Shown one piece after another: positions 1-9,885 of a stretch of DNA of 32,266 nt. Source of the stretch: Plantago elongata (taxonomy: Eukaryota; Streptophyta; Magnoliopsida; Lamiales; Plantaginaceae); the NCBI GenBank assembly GCA_036897095.1, contig JAYMSP010001429.1:1-32266 (forward strand), read 5' to 3'. Both the position numbers and the translations under genes were made by a program. Under the pieces are notes generated by a model. That model had not been told where the DNA came from. It saw only the letters and a program-made list of their open reading frames with translations, and made no database searches. The number at the start of each line of letters is the position of its first letter. The first letter of the stretch is position 1.

Positions 1-838
1 ACTGAACGAAGCAGAAATCCACACAATCTCTCTTCAAACAGTTCATTTCTTTAAACAAAAACCCAATCTTCCTCAAATCAAAGCTAACGAAGTTTACATC
101 ACCCTTATGACCCATGTTAAGAGAAGAAAAACCATGTGGATTGTAATGAAAAGTACAACATACTGAGTACCATCAGTTCATAACAATTTCATCTTCAACC
201 ACTGTATCCCCACTCCCATTAACATTCTCCAAATCAATCTCAACATCAGCTTCACCCGCATCCTCCTTATATGTATCATCCTCTAAACCAGTTTGAACCG
301 CATCCTTATTATCTTCACCATCATCAGGTGCATTATGATGAACTTGACCGATGTCCTTGCTCACAATGGTACTGTCGTCATTAGCATTCAAGTCAATCGC
401 ACCTTCCATATCATCAAATGAATCATCATTGACATCCTTGGCAATGTTCATAACCATTTGATCAATGGATGAGTTCTCAGTCACACCTACATCTGCACCA
501 CCTGTATTCCCAGGCACATTGGATATGCTCTTCTCAGCCTTTTTTGTTCACGAACAACTGCATCAGCTGCATCCTCCCTATCCCGCTGGGAGAAACTGAT
601 TCAATCGAAGTTAAATTAGGCTTGATGTTCTTTTTCAGCTTGAGTAAACCCAAGGCTAAAACTCGGGAAATCACACTTGATCATTTGGAAGAAACTTGCA
701 TGATGTTATCAACTTTGTTTGTAACATCTGGCTTAGCCCAAAACTTTTGTTTCTGAGATATTTCTTCAACTGCAGGCTCTATAGCAGGTACAATTTTCAA
801 ACTGTTGGAGAGGCACTCAGAATATGCATTAAAAATCA

Positions 839-1264
839 CTTCAATACAAGAAAAAGCAAATAACATACAAACATATACAAGAATCATACAACCGCAAAGT
901 GCAATAAAAAAAAGCAGAAACATATACAAAAACATACAGTGATGGTTTCTGTATATGAAAAGAATAAAGGAAGTAAAAACATATACAATTACATACAGAC
1001 ATATACAATAATAAATACAACACATGTGCAAAACAAAAAATAAGAAAGATATACACACAAGTACAACAAACATATACAAGAAATACACATATACACACAC
1101 TTGAAGTAAAAAAAATACAACAATGATCAATATACATACAAACATATACTATAACTATAAAAACAAAAACAAAAAACATACGAACATATACAAAGAACCA
1201 TACAACCACAAAATACACAAATTACATACAAACATAAACATAAAGAAAGAAATAAAATACTTAC
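839..1264 (-). repeat. intron tract rich in TTGTATATG-like motifs
   Basis: This inferred second intron of the decayed gene is dominated by imperfect copies of acatacaaacatatacaa on the plus strand (TTGTATATGTTTGTATGT in the transcript). Copies occur about every 20-60 bases, for example near 870, 920, 980, 1070, 1140 and 1185. Long hydrophobic open frames here are translations of this low-complexity tract and are not genes. Confidence 0.6.
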
Positions 1265-2404
1265 ATCCTTTGAGCTGGACTGAATCTCATGGGAGCTACG
1301 CACACCGGCTGAAATTGGATAACAAATTGAATTCTCAGATTCTCCGAAGGTGCAGTAACACGAATATTTGGCTTCGTTATTGGGTAACAGTTGAGCATTA
1401 TTGATCTCCCAAACCCGATCTTCTTCTCTTCTGACACCCTCTTCGTTATATTCTCACAATTTCAATTTGCAATAACGGAAGGGACATAGGCTCATTCAGA
1501 CCTTTACATGGAACCGGTGGAGGTAAGTCAACAACAAAACGGCCAAACAGCCATGCACATGATTAATACCGACAGTCTTAAATTTGACCACACCTTCACA
1601 CAACTCTGATACAACAAAACTGCACCAGTCTAGATTCCGAATCTCATCCACATCCTCAATCTGACTCACAATCCTCATATCCACAATGTGGCCAACAGTA
1701 GGAACTAAAAACACGGCGCAAGCAATAGCAACAAACATACGCTTAAACTCTTCACTGCCTTCGGTAAGCAATGCCATCTTATCAGCAACCTGAGTACACT
1801 TAACTTCACCATTAGCCATTAGCTTATCAACCTTATTCCCCCACCTCTCTTTGATGAAACCATCAGTAATATATGCATGGTCATTCTTATTCTCCTCTTT
1901 CCTTTTCTTCTGATACATCACTTGAACTGACCGACCTGTTGCCCGTATGAAGGAGAAATATATCATGCACATCTTCTGCAGTTATGTGATACTTAAAATC
2001 GCCAATAGACTGAATACGTGCCTCTGCATCAAATCTCTCAATCAACCACAAAAAAATGCCCACATGGAAAGTCTTGAAAGGCATATGAAGAAGACCACCA
2101 AATTCGATTTCTCTAACATCATCTTTCTGAGCATCAGTCAACCCATCAATCAACTCAAAAAGCAGTTTACCAGAAAACCCTGACTTATACGCCTTTGAAA
2201 TAACCTCATCACCAACTTTTATTTTCACAATGTTCTGTGTAGCCCTGACAGAATCATCGGAAGACCGAGAAGTTGTAACAGTTGTAGGATCAACCTCAGT
2301 ATGATCTTTCTTACGAGGTTCAAGCTTTGCCTTAATATCCAAAGGCTTCTGAACCTTCTTCACTAGAGTGTTTTTATCAACTTTCTTACCCTTATCAACA
2401 TAAC

Positions 2405-3193
2405 CTGCAACAAAAAATAGTATACAAACATGAACAGTTAGCTAACATAAATATACATTTGAAGCACAAAAAAAAAAAAAAATTTAGAACAGACAAATGT
2501 AAATCCTGGAACAAGAATTTATGCAGTATCACAATAATATACAATTAAGTATCTACATATTGTCATAAAACATATACAACTTTTGTACAAAACCTATAAT
2601 TCATAAACATATACAATTAAGTACTGAACACATGAAGTAATACAAACCTATACAATTTTTTGACTACCCTAGAACTGATACACATATACAATTAAGTATC
2701 AAACATACACATATTACACTGAAAACATAAGAAATGAAAATTCGAAAATAAGGAATCATTGCCGCCAAATGAAGAAACAAACAAACAGACAACAACAATA
2801 AACAACAAACATACAACAATAAACAATAAACATACTACAATAAACAATAAACTCACAAAACAAAAAGGCAGTAAAACACCAAAACAAAAACCTAAAACAA
2901 CCAACAAAACTTAATCAGAACGACTTCATCAACACAAAAACTAACAACAACAACAGTGAGATTAAAAATGAAGCATAGATAACATACAAATCACTCGCAA
3001 ACATAAACATGATAACCAAAAATATGAAAATCGAAGTAGAAAACGATACATGATAACCGAAACATAAAAATCGAAGCACACAAACGATAATATGAATAGA
3101 ACTAACAGAAATCGAAACAGAAACCACCACAAAAACATACGAATCACTCACCAAACACATAAAAACTGGAAAACAAAAAGTAAGAGTAGTTAC
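2405..3193 (-). repeat. first intron with repeated catatacaattaagta motif
   Basis: This is the inferred first intron of the decayed gene, 789 bases long. Its 5'-plus half has near-identical copies of atatacaattaagta at about 2540, 2608 and 2683, spaced roughly 70-75 bases apart, and shortened versions near 2577 and 2650. The rest is A/C-rich on the plus strand (aacaacaataaacaa repeats). No separate gene is seen. Confidence 0.55.
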
Positions 3194-3546
3194 CAGCAAT
3201 CGGAGGTTTCTGGCGATACACAGGACCCTCCTTGTTAACAGCATCAACACCTGAAGTCACACCGGAACCAGATCCAGTCGGATTGGCGCCCAAATCCGAC
3301 ATTGCAATCACTTCAAAACCAGATAAAAAGTGAGAAAATGTCTCAAAATTGTTCAACGATCACAATGAGAAGTATGAAAACAGCAAAAATGAAACGAAAA
3401 TAAGAGTGAAACCTGTAAAACGGAAGTGGATGCACAGAAACAATGATTTCGAACTCAGATCAGAAAAAATTCGTCAGTAACTGCCATGGGGAAGACGAAG
3501 AGACGGAAATGAAGAAATTTGGGGGAAGAAAAACTGAAAAAAGAGA

Positions 3547-3554
3547 TATTTATA
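3547..3554 (-). promoter_or_regulatory. TATA box of the decayed gene
   Basis: The minus strand reads TATAAATA about 245 bases upstream of the ATG at 3302, in otherwise mixed sequence. It sits just downstream (in transcript direction) of the GTTGACCCG tandem repeat. Position and sequence fit a plant core promoter; no transcript evidence is available. Confidence 0.45.
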
Positions 3555-3559
3555 GTACC

Positions 3560-3613
3560 CATTAACCCGCGCGTTGACCCGACCCTGTACACATTAACCC
3601 GCGTGTTGACCCG
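3560..3613. repeat. tandem 22-bp promoter repeat with W-boxes
   Basis: Two 22-base units (3560-3581 and 3592-3613) read cattaacccgcgygttgacccg and differ at one position, with a period of 32 bases. Each contains a W-box core TTGACC (3574-3579, 3606-3611), the binding site of WRKY factors. They lie directly upstream of the TATA box. Confidence 0.6.
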
Positions 3614-3931
3614 CGAATTTCAATTAGAAGCCAAGTTGTCACATTTTTGTATATAATTATCAAAATGTGCAAGACGACTCTCATAAACAGATGAACTTTT
3701 ATATGTTTTTGTATAGATTTTTAGCTTTGTAATTGAAAAGTATTAGCATAGTGCAATTTGTATGTATTATTGTATAATATTTATTATTAATGAAATGGAA
3801 TTTATTTATAATTTGTTTTTTCATTTTGTCCATTTTAATTTTTCTTTCCCGCAAATAACATTTAATAAATTTTATTTACAGTAAAAGTGGAACCCAAAAG
3901 ATACTAATCAAAATTTAATTCTAATTTTTTT
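3614..3931. other. AT-rich intergenic stretch, no gene seen
   Basis: This is AT-rich sequence between the decayed gene's promoter and the CACTA-like repeats. No open frame, RNA gene or repeat stands out. Confidence 0.5.
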
Positions 3932-4270
3932 TATTGTAGTGTTTGGTGATAAGTATTTGACACCAATATTATAAATGAACATTAAATGTTTTGATACTAA
4001 TTCAAAATTTAGCGGGTCATACGAGTGAAGATGTTTCACACCATTTCTTCACACTAATGAGATTGGTGAGAATCATCAGTGTGAAATGTTATATTTTTTA
4101 CACCAATACATCTTTAATGTCAAGGGTTATAGTGTCAAATTCAATTGTCCATAATTTGACACTAATACGTTTTAGTGTGAAACTTTATAACTATAGTGTT
4201 AATCATTTTCCACACTAAGCTTTATAACTATAATGTCAATCATTTTCCACACTAAAAATTCTAAATTCTA
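3932..4270. repeat. CACTA-like transposon end or subterminal repeats
   Basis: The stretch begins with tttttttattgtagtg, the reverse complement of a CACTACAAnAAAAA-type CACTA terminus. It continues with many short direct and inverted copies of ACACTAA, GACACTAAT and AGTGTGAAA. Near its right end a 36-base unit is tandemly duplicated (4183-4218 and 4220-4255, about 90% identical), each copy ending in catttttccacactaa-like sequence. Dense subterminal repeats of this kind are usual for CACTA elements. No transposase is present and the second terminus is not identified, so this may be a fragment. Confidence 0.4.
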
Positions 4271-4279
4271 GTAGTATAA

Positions 4280-4879
4280 GGCCATTTGTAACCCTCATAC
4301 TCTATCAATCTCTATCAAACTGTCACGTCAACATTCCACTAACAATAAACTCTATCAAACTCTTCATCTCCAACACTCAAACTCTATCATACTCACTTTT
4401 TCATTTTCTTTTCTCATTTCTTTTTAAACTAAACTATTCTTTTGTATTTTTCTTAAAACTAAATAATTTTCACTTCTTATTTATACTTTTTATTTTGTTA
4501 ATTAATTAAAATAATATAATATTAAAACTTTAAAATTATAATATTCAAGTATAAACGATATAATATAAAAATAATAAAAAAGAAAACATACTTAAATAAA
4601 AGATTATATTACATAACTTGAAACAATAAATGAAATTAAAAAATAATGTCAAATAGATGAAAAAGAAGAAAAACAAAGCAAATCAATTAAAGACTAATTC
4701 AAATTGCCAAGAAAACAAATTTTAAAAAGAAACAGAAAAGTGGCTGAAACGAGCTATCAAACGAGTATGATAATATCATATTCGTTTGATAACAAATCGC
4801 TATCAAATGCTGTTGGAGTTTGATTGGGCCGTTCGATGGAGTTTTATCAAACTCCATCAAACGGCCGCTGGAGATGTCC
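4280..4879. mobile_element. Tourist-like (PIF/Harbinger) MITE, 600 bp
   Basis: The element is exactly 600 bases between two TAA trinucleotides (4277-4279 and 4880-4882), the target duplication expected of PIF/Harbinger elements. Its ends are imperfect inverted repeats: GGCCATTTGTAACC on the left, and GGACATCTCCAGCG read from the right on the other strand. Internal tctatcaaac motifs recur on both sides in opposite orientation. The centre is AT-rich and codes for nothing. Confidence 0.65.
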
Positions 4880-4884
4880 TAAGA

Positions 4885-5338
4885 CAAATATGTTGAAAAT
4901 ACGCATGAAGACTTTTGGAAGATTAGCAGAAGCAGAACATTGCTATGGATTTGCTTGAACCTCTACTTTAAGCAAGCAGAGAAGGAACACAATGGCAAAA
5001 AGGCCAAGTAATGAATTTGGATTTGTTTTTCTGTGCTGATATTCAATTTGTGGTGTTGTAGGAAGGATAAAGAATTATTGAAGCCGAAGCTACCAATGAG
5101 CGGTGAGCTGCAGCAGTACAGTGAAACCGAGGTAGAATCAAAATTCCTTTCTAGGAAATTTTAACTTGGTTTGAAAATAAATTTGGGCTAATTGAGGGAC
5201 TGTCAATCTGTCATACAGGCTGCGAATCCATTCTATTTTAGCTTTGTTGTGTTCGAATTTGTGGTTAGGTTCAGTTCTTGATATGCATTTTGTCTGAAAT
5301 TTATCCAGATGAGTGAAAGCCATGGATCAATGTATGTC
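4885..5338 (+). repeat. duplicated DUF247 intergenic flank, copy 1
   Basis: This stretch is clearly similar to 16443-16928. Shared blocks include gaaaatacgcatg, gaagattagcagaag, cagagaaggaacacaatggc and aaaaggccaagtaatgaatt, in the same order. In both places it lies just upstream of a DUF247 pseudogene. It therefore marks a segmental duplication carrying gene plus flank. A 230-base stretch (about 5339-5565), with a repeated gaccagatrtggagtggaat unit, separates it from the coding remnant here and is missing from the other copy. Confidence 0.7.
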
Positions 5339-5569
5339 TGGAGATCGATCGTGGAGGTCAACCAGATGTGGAGTGGAATCCATGGAGATCTCAGTATTGT
5401 TGACCAGATATGGAGTGGAATTCTATGGGGATCACAATTTTTAATTTTTTCTTAATTGAATTCGGTTTTGCTGGGTCCTGGACTGACCATATTTAGGTTC
5501 TGTCCTCAGGCCGCGAAAAACACCACATTTCAAATTTCGGGCTAATCGAGCCCGATGCTCACCCCTTGT

Positions 5570-5641
5570 GTACAAACAGAACCTCAAGTACATATCGACG
5601 TGGAAATGCCCATCCTGATCCGTAAAGTTTCTCCAGAACTT
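5570..5641 (+). pseudogene. DUF247 pseudogene 1, N-terminal remnant
   Basis: The translation reads PQVHIDVEMPILIRKVSPEL, matching the N-terminal segment of the intact DUF247 protein (VSINMGRPIRKVCPEL). No start codon in a sensible position is left. The homology stops abruptly at the Copia LTR and resumes at 9243 on the other side of the retrotransposon, so this and 9243-9353 are two parts of one interrupted gene copy. Confidence 0.7.
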
Positions 5642-5643
5642 TG

Positions 5644-5774
5644 TGTAGGAAGAGAGAATAATAATGCGTGAATCGTGATTATATTCACCAACAGATGTTG
5701 TATTAATACATACAAGTAGGAAGAATCCTTGTTATACTAAATATATACAAATAACTAATATTCTAGTTTATCCA
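5644..5774 (-). repeat. putative 3' LTR of degenerate Copia element
   Basis: The 131-base stretch starts TG and ends CA in either reading. On the minus strand it directly follows a purine-rich ACTACGGGG tract that could be the polypurine tract. It abuts the DUF247 remnant on its outer side. No matching second LTR was found to the right of the element, so boundaries rest on position only. Confidence 0.45.
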
Positions 5775-8700
5775 CCCCGTAGTCAAAGCAGGAGGTTGTT
5801 GTACACTGAGACTGTCTCTAAAATCATCAAAAGATGTTGTGGGAGTTCTTTGGTGAAGATGTCGGCGATTTGATAACTAGACGGAACGTGAAGGACCCGA
5901 ACTTCTCCATGTACGACGTTTTCACGATGAAGTGAATGTCCATCTCAATGGGTTTAGTGCGTTGATGTTGCACCAGATTGTCAGGCAAGTATATGGCGCT
6001 AACGATGTCATAGTAAACTAATGTAGCTTTCTTGATAGGATATCAGAGCTCCAGAAGCAAATTCCCCAGACAACAAGATTCCGAAACTACATTGGCGACG
6101 ACACGATACTCGGCTTCGGCACTAAATTTTAACAGTGTTGGTCAGCGATTGGAAGACCAAGAGATAAGGTTATCATCGGAAAAGACATAGTAATCAGAAG
6201 TGGATCGACGAGTACCATGGCACCCCCCCCCCCCAACACGGCATCGGTGTAGGAAACTATAGAGACGCGAGGTTGGACTTATAGAGATGAAGTCTGAAAT
6301 CGGTGGTTCCTTGAATATAACGGATGATACGCTTGAGAGCGTTCATATGGCTGACTTGCGGGTCGTGCATATGGAGGCAGACTTGGTGATTACTATAAGA
6401 GATGTCCGGTCTCATGAAGGTGAAGTACTACAATGCACCGACAAGGGCTCAGTATAGGGACGAATCGGGGCAAGGATCACCATCAGAAGAACTGAGCTTG
6501 GAGAGTGTGTCTACAGGAGTAAGACTAGGCTAGCAGTTTGTCATACCCGCACGTTCGATGATATCCGTGCTACATGTATGCTGGGGAAAAATCGAAAAAG
6601 GTACCATAAGTTGTGATATTTCCAAAAAAGTACATTTAGTTGTTACCGCCCGATTTTGGTACCTTAAGTTGACATTGTGTCCAATTCTGGTACCTCGTGA
6701 CACGTTTCACATTGAAATATACAGAAATATGATGGACCTAAACGTAAATATGATCGTCTTTATTAATTGCAAATTGATCCTATGTTTTAACAATATTACT
6801 AAATTACCCATATAAAACATATATCTCTTTTGAAAATAATTTATAAAAAATAAAAAATAAATCACTTACAAAATTCAAAAACCCAATTGAATGTTTATCG
6901 TAGCAAATCGCGTTTTTGAATTTTTGAATTTTTTTATTTATTTTATATGTAATAAAATGTGAAATATGTTTTTATATTTTTGAATTATATTAAACAATAT
7001 ATAGTCATAAATTACAAGAGAGTGATACGTGTCCCCCCTTTTTTAATTTAATTATTTTTTATGTTTATTTATTCTTCTTATATATAAATTAATTTAGAAT
7101 TATAATTGATAATTTTTCAGATTTTTATATATTTTTTTGTAATTTAAAATTAATTTTCCCCCTCTTACTTTTTCTTTTAAATTTTTTTTATGTTTATTTT
7201 ACAAAATAGGGTTGATTTATAATAATTAAAAAATTATGTGGTCAAATTGAAAATTGAAAAATTTTATTTTATTTGCAATTTCACCCATCAAAATTTTAAA
7301 ATTTCAATGTGACACGTGTCACGTAATTAAGCTGCCACGTGTCACGAGGTACCTATATTGGACGCAATGTGAAGTTAAGATATCAAAATTGGACAGTAAC
7401 AACCAAATTAGGCGATAACATGCGTTCGAAGAACGGGAGAAGGTGATGCCGAGAAAGTAAGTCAGAGGACCCAAGTCTTTCATAGAAAATTAGGCACTGA
7501 ACAGAGACATGAAAGATTATCTGAGAGCCTCGGAAGATGCTGTGAGAATGATGTCATCCACGTAGAGAAGAATATAAGAAATGGTTTCTCCATGGTAGTA
7601 GATAAAAGGAGAGTGATCAGAGCGGCTATAAGAGAAGCCAATGGTGCGAACCAAGTTAGCAAATCGTTGGTACCATTCTTGCGGTGCATGTTTGAGTCCA
7701 TAAAGTGATTTCTTGAGGAGACACATATACTCATGATGAGTGGTATCCTTGAAACCGATGGGCTGATGTATGTATACTGTTTCATTAAGATTGCCATGGA
7801 GAAAGGCATTTTTTGACATCCAACTGATGATCAGGCCAAGAATGAGATAAGGAGATGCTTAAAACAATCTGAATAGTACGTAGCTGGTTTGACAACCGGG
7901 CTTAATATTTTATCGCAATCGATGCCAGCCTGTTGAGACCTGCCATCACAAACAAGACGGGCTTTGTGCCTCTCAAAAGAATCATCAGAATTATTTTTAT
8001 GACGAAGTATCCACATCGAGCGAATTAAGGTTATCATTATGCAGATGGGGAACCACTCCTACGTCTTTTTTTGTAATAAGAGCATTAAATTTGTCAAGCA
8101 TGGCAACATTCCAATTCGGATCCTATAAAGCACTAATAGGATTTCACGAAAGAGGCGAGATATCCTTGACATAAGTGAGCTTTACATAATTTGGGCGGTG
8201 TTTGGATCACTGGTGCGAGTTGAGTGAATTTGTGGTGGAGGAGAGGGACCAATGGCAACATGAACCGGGGAAGAGGTTGGACCTGGGCTGCTGCCGACAG
8301 TGGGCCGGTCAGGAGATGGAGTGGTCGGACCAGGTCGAGCCGAGAAGTCGTGGGGTGTTGGTGATAGGAATTTGAGGAGATGAGGTGAAAGTCCATGGTT
8401 AAGATACTTGTAGGATGAAGGTGGGGAGTTAGGAGTTGTGGTGAACGTAAAATAATCCTCATCGAACAAGACATGTCATGAGATAAATATTGTCCTACTG
8501 GACAAGTCATAACATTTTTATCCTATGGTTTCTAGGATAACCCAAGAAAACACAAGGTGTGGAGTGAGCTTGTAGCTTGTTAATGGTAGTGGATGGAAAG
8601 AGAGGATAGTACAAGCACCCAAAAACCCAAAGATGTCAGTAGGAGGGGGTTTTCTTAAGAGAATTTGAGTGGGGGAGTAAAAAGCCAAAGTTTTGGTTAG

Positions 8701-8867
8701 GAAAATATTGAGAATATAAGTGGCCATATCAAGGGCATGATGCCAAAACGATGGGGAATGCATGCATGTGTGAGTAAAGTGCATATGATGTTTTTAATCG
8801 ACTTGATTTTACGTTCGATTTTTCCGTTTTGAGGTGAGGTGTGTGGGGGGGGGGGGGGGAGGGGGGG
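5775..8867 (-). mobile_element. degenerate Ty1/Copia retrotransposon, integrase to RNase H
   Basis: Read on the minus strand from right to left, the order is Copia-type: integrase end (about 8867-8518, with a CPHTSPQNG-like motif and SFWHHALDMATYILN), a proline/serine-rich linker (8510-8180), and reverse transcriptase. The latter comprises 8037-7831 (RHKARLVCDG), 7819-7517 (KNAFLHGNL, KSLYGLKHAPQEWYQRF and the catalytic YVDDI) and 7500-7430 (MKDLGPLTYFLGI). The RT end and RNase H follow at about 6590-5800 (IIERAGM, PVDT, GALQYFTFMRPDISY, ALKRIIRYIQGT). Stops and frameshifts occur throughout, so it is dead. A separate TIR element sits inside at about 6590-7420. It has inserted into, and split, a DUF247 gene copy. 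No gag lies upstream in the same orientation. Confidence 0.85.
6590..7420. mobile_element. non-autonomous long-TIR element nested in Copia
   Basis: An interruption separates Copia FLGITFSRSS from its continuation QHTCSTDIIERAG. The ends are inverted repeats of about 67 bases at roughly 82% identity: left 6636-6703 and right 7325-7392, both reaching GGTACCTCGTGACACG at their inner edge. The motif GGTACCttAAGTTG recurs near the left end. The interior is AT-rich and non-coding. The long TIR resembles Mutator-like non-autonomous elements; the target duplication could not be fixed. A weaker relative may lie at 25725-26165. Confidence 0.6.
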
Positions 8868-8868
8868 G
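8842..8868. repeat. poly-G tract
   Basis: A run of mainly G, broken only by one A, lies inside or at the edge of the Copia integrase and marks the point where minus-strand integrase homology ends. A comparable poly-C run occurs at about 6226-6237. Such runs are prone to length errors in sequencing. Confidence 0.7.
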
Positions 8869-9079
8869 CAGAAAATCGGAAGACAAGGCCATTAGTATTG
8901 CTAAAAGATCAAAATTGTCCAATATATTATCTTCCCGGCCTCACGTCAGAAATGACCGACAATCGCTTCTCTCTAGCTACCCGCGATCGCCGTCGCTGCC
9001 TTCTCGCGATCTCCTGTTGTCTCAAACAACAATTGTCCCTCATCCATACTCACAATATCCGGATGTCTCAAACAATGAT

Positions 9080-9242
9080 CGCCATCCCTCATGTGAAACA
9101 AAACACGTTCTCACACCTCTCCTTGTCCTTCTTGCTTCATTCGACTTCCTCCAATGTCCTCCAAACTGACTTTTCACTATGTCCTTGCAATTACCAATGT
9201 CAAGTCCTTGATACCCATCACCATAGACATGGAAACCGGCCA
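9080..9242 (+). pseudogene. Copia gag-like N-terminal fragment, inverted relative to pol
   Basis: In the frame starting at the ATG near 9154 the translation reads KLTFHYVLAITNVKSLIPIT, followed by DMETGQSYL. This resembles the N-terminus of Copia Gag, where a leader is followed by an xxTNVKSLIPI-type segment and the first aromatic block. It is on the plus strand, opposite to the integrase and RT next to it. The homology stops at about 9242, where DUF247 sequence resumes with no spacer. The gag assignment is from memory of the family and the upstream part is out of frame. Confidence 0.4.
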
Positions 9243-9353
9243 GAGTTATCTCTCTATGATCCGGTAATGGTGTCCCTTGGACCACATTACCATGGTGAAC
9301 CAGAGTTCCACCAAGCCGAGGAATTCAAGAAAATCCGCTGCATTGCTAATTAA
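9243..9353 (+). pseudogene. DUF247 pseudogene 1, second remnant
   Basis: The translation contains LYDPVMVSLGPHYHGEPEF and then QAEEFKKI, closely matching residues about 38-65 of the intact DUF247 protein (YDPVMVSLGPHHHGKPEL, AEDFKKI). It continues the gene copy interrupted at 5641; about 20-30 bases of target are missing between the two parts. After FKKI the homology ends in IRCIAN and a stop, so the remaining 85% of the gene is absent. Confidence 0.75.
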
Positions 9354-9640
9354 TGATGTCATCAAACAGAGTCAACCGTCAGATCACTAACGTTGACTAG
9401 CGGTCACTATTTTGGACAGAGACCTTGGTCAGGGATCAAGGGGTGATTGTGTAATTTTAAATTATGCGGGGTTTTTTTTAGTAAGGCATCGGGATTCTAA
9501 ATTAACTGCGGTAGGAGAAATGGAGATTGCACCAATGACATGAACTGATGAACGACTTACTTAATCCTGACTATAAAATAGTATGTCGTGATGAAAAGGT
9601 GAAAAAGACGTGTGTGTTTGACTTGTCCATGGCTCCAAGC
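9354..9640. other. non-coding stretch after DUF247 pseudogene 1
   Basis: No gene is seen. It contains closely spaced gtcaaccgtcag and cgttgactagcggtca motifs and a run of T near 9472, which looks like the end of an unidentified mobile element. Nothing further can be supported. Confidence 0.4.
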
Positions 9641-9885
9641 TCTCTCACATGCTACGCAATGCAACAAGTTAGAAGTGTACTATAGATTGGGACCGAATTA
9701 TTGAGGTGATAGTTAATACATAAGAAATGTGAAGGAAAGTCATAATACATGGGCATTGCGTTCACGCGGAGCTACAACTCTGTGTGTTTGTATGTGTGAG
9801 ATTAAGGATAAAAATATACGAGTTAGATGATACATTGCCACTCGATAAATAGAGGGATGGAAGAAAGGACTTTCTTGGTCATCTG
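9641..9885 (+). repeat. duplicated DUF247 5' flank, copy 1, left part
   Basis: The end of this stretch (cgataaatagagg, ggactttcttggtcatctg) matches 14313-14362 upstream of the intact DUF247 gene and continues at 10524 after the hAT insertion. In addition, about 9650-9735 resembles 10730-10800 (ttagaag, tgggaccgaat, gatagtt, atacat), an internal duplication. Confidence 0.65.

Larger units (their letters stand above)
173..3302 (-). pseudogene. decayed transposon-type gene with plant-mobile-like domain, three exons
   Basis: Three exons are inferred on the minus strand: 3302-3194 (start ATG at 3302, donor GTAACT), 2404-about 1265 (acceptor TTGCAG, donor GTAAGT) and about 838-173 (stop). The exon 1 to exon 2 join keeps frame at phase 1. 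Exon 2 carries a globular region with motifs such as FGGLLHMPFKTFHVGIFLWL, HDIFLLHTG and NLDWCSFVVSEL, then a GCLAVLLLTYLHRF-type end. This pattern resembles the N-terminal domain of plant transposon genes related to the DUF1985/plant-mobile/Ulp1 group; that link is from memory of the families. The last exon is very acidic (Asp, Glu and Asn rich, about 115 residues). The reading frame shifts near 1940, near 1505, near 1450 and in the last exon near 540-680, so no intact product is possible without editing. No Ulp1 protease domain is seen inside the window. It is best read as a dead element copy; a poorly assembled real gene is the alternative. Confidence 0.6.

Noticed and set aside
681-1218. 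Two overlapping hydrophobic minus-strand open frames that look like membrane proteins
   Set aside because: They are translations of the TTGTATATG-rich intron tract (Val, Cys, Tyr and Phe runs). The composition follows the DNA repeat, both frames are similarly hydrophobic, and no domain is seen.
2692-3250. Hydrophobic minus-strand open frames with repeated LLFIVVCLLFIVV
   Set aside because: Low-complexity AAC/AAT-rich intron sequence; the repeated residues mirror the aacaacaataaacaa DNA repeat.
6553-7432. GTTCGATGA / GTTCGAAGA as the 9-bp target duplication of the nested TIR element
   Set aside because: Copia coding sequence (QHTCSTDIIERAG) continues inside the left copy to about 6590, so these matching 9-mers lie within Copia and are not at the element ends.
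5644-9242. A complete, recent Copia element with paired LTRs
   Set aside because: Only one LTR-like end is visible, the coding frames are broken many times, and the gag-like part is in the wrong orientation.
8834-9353. A 170-residue plus-strand open frame as one gene
   Set aside because: It runs across poly-G, an out-of-frame gag-like stretch and a DUF247 remnant. It is a chance fusion of pieces of different origin.
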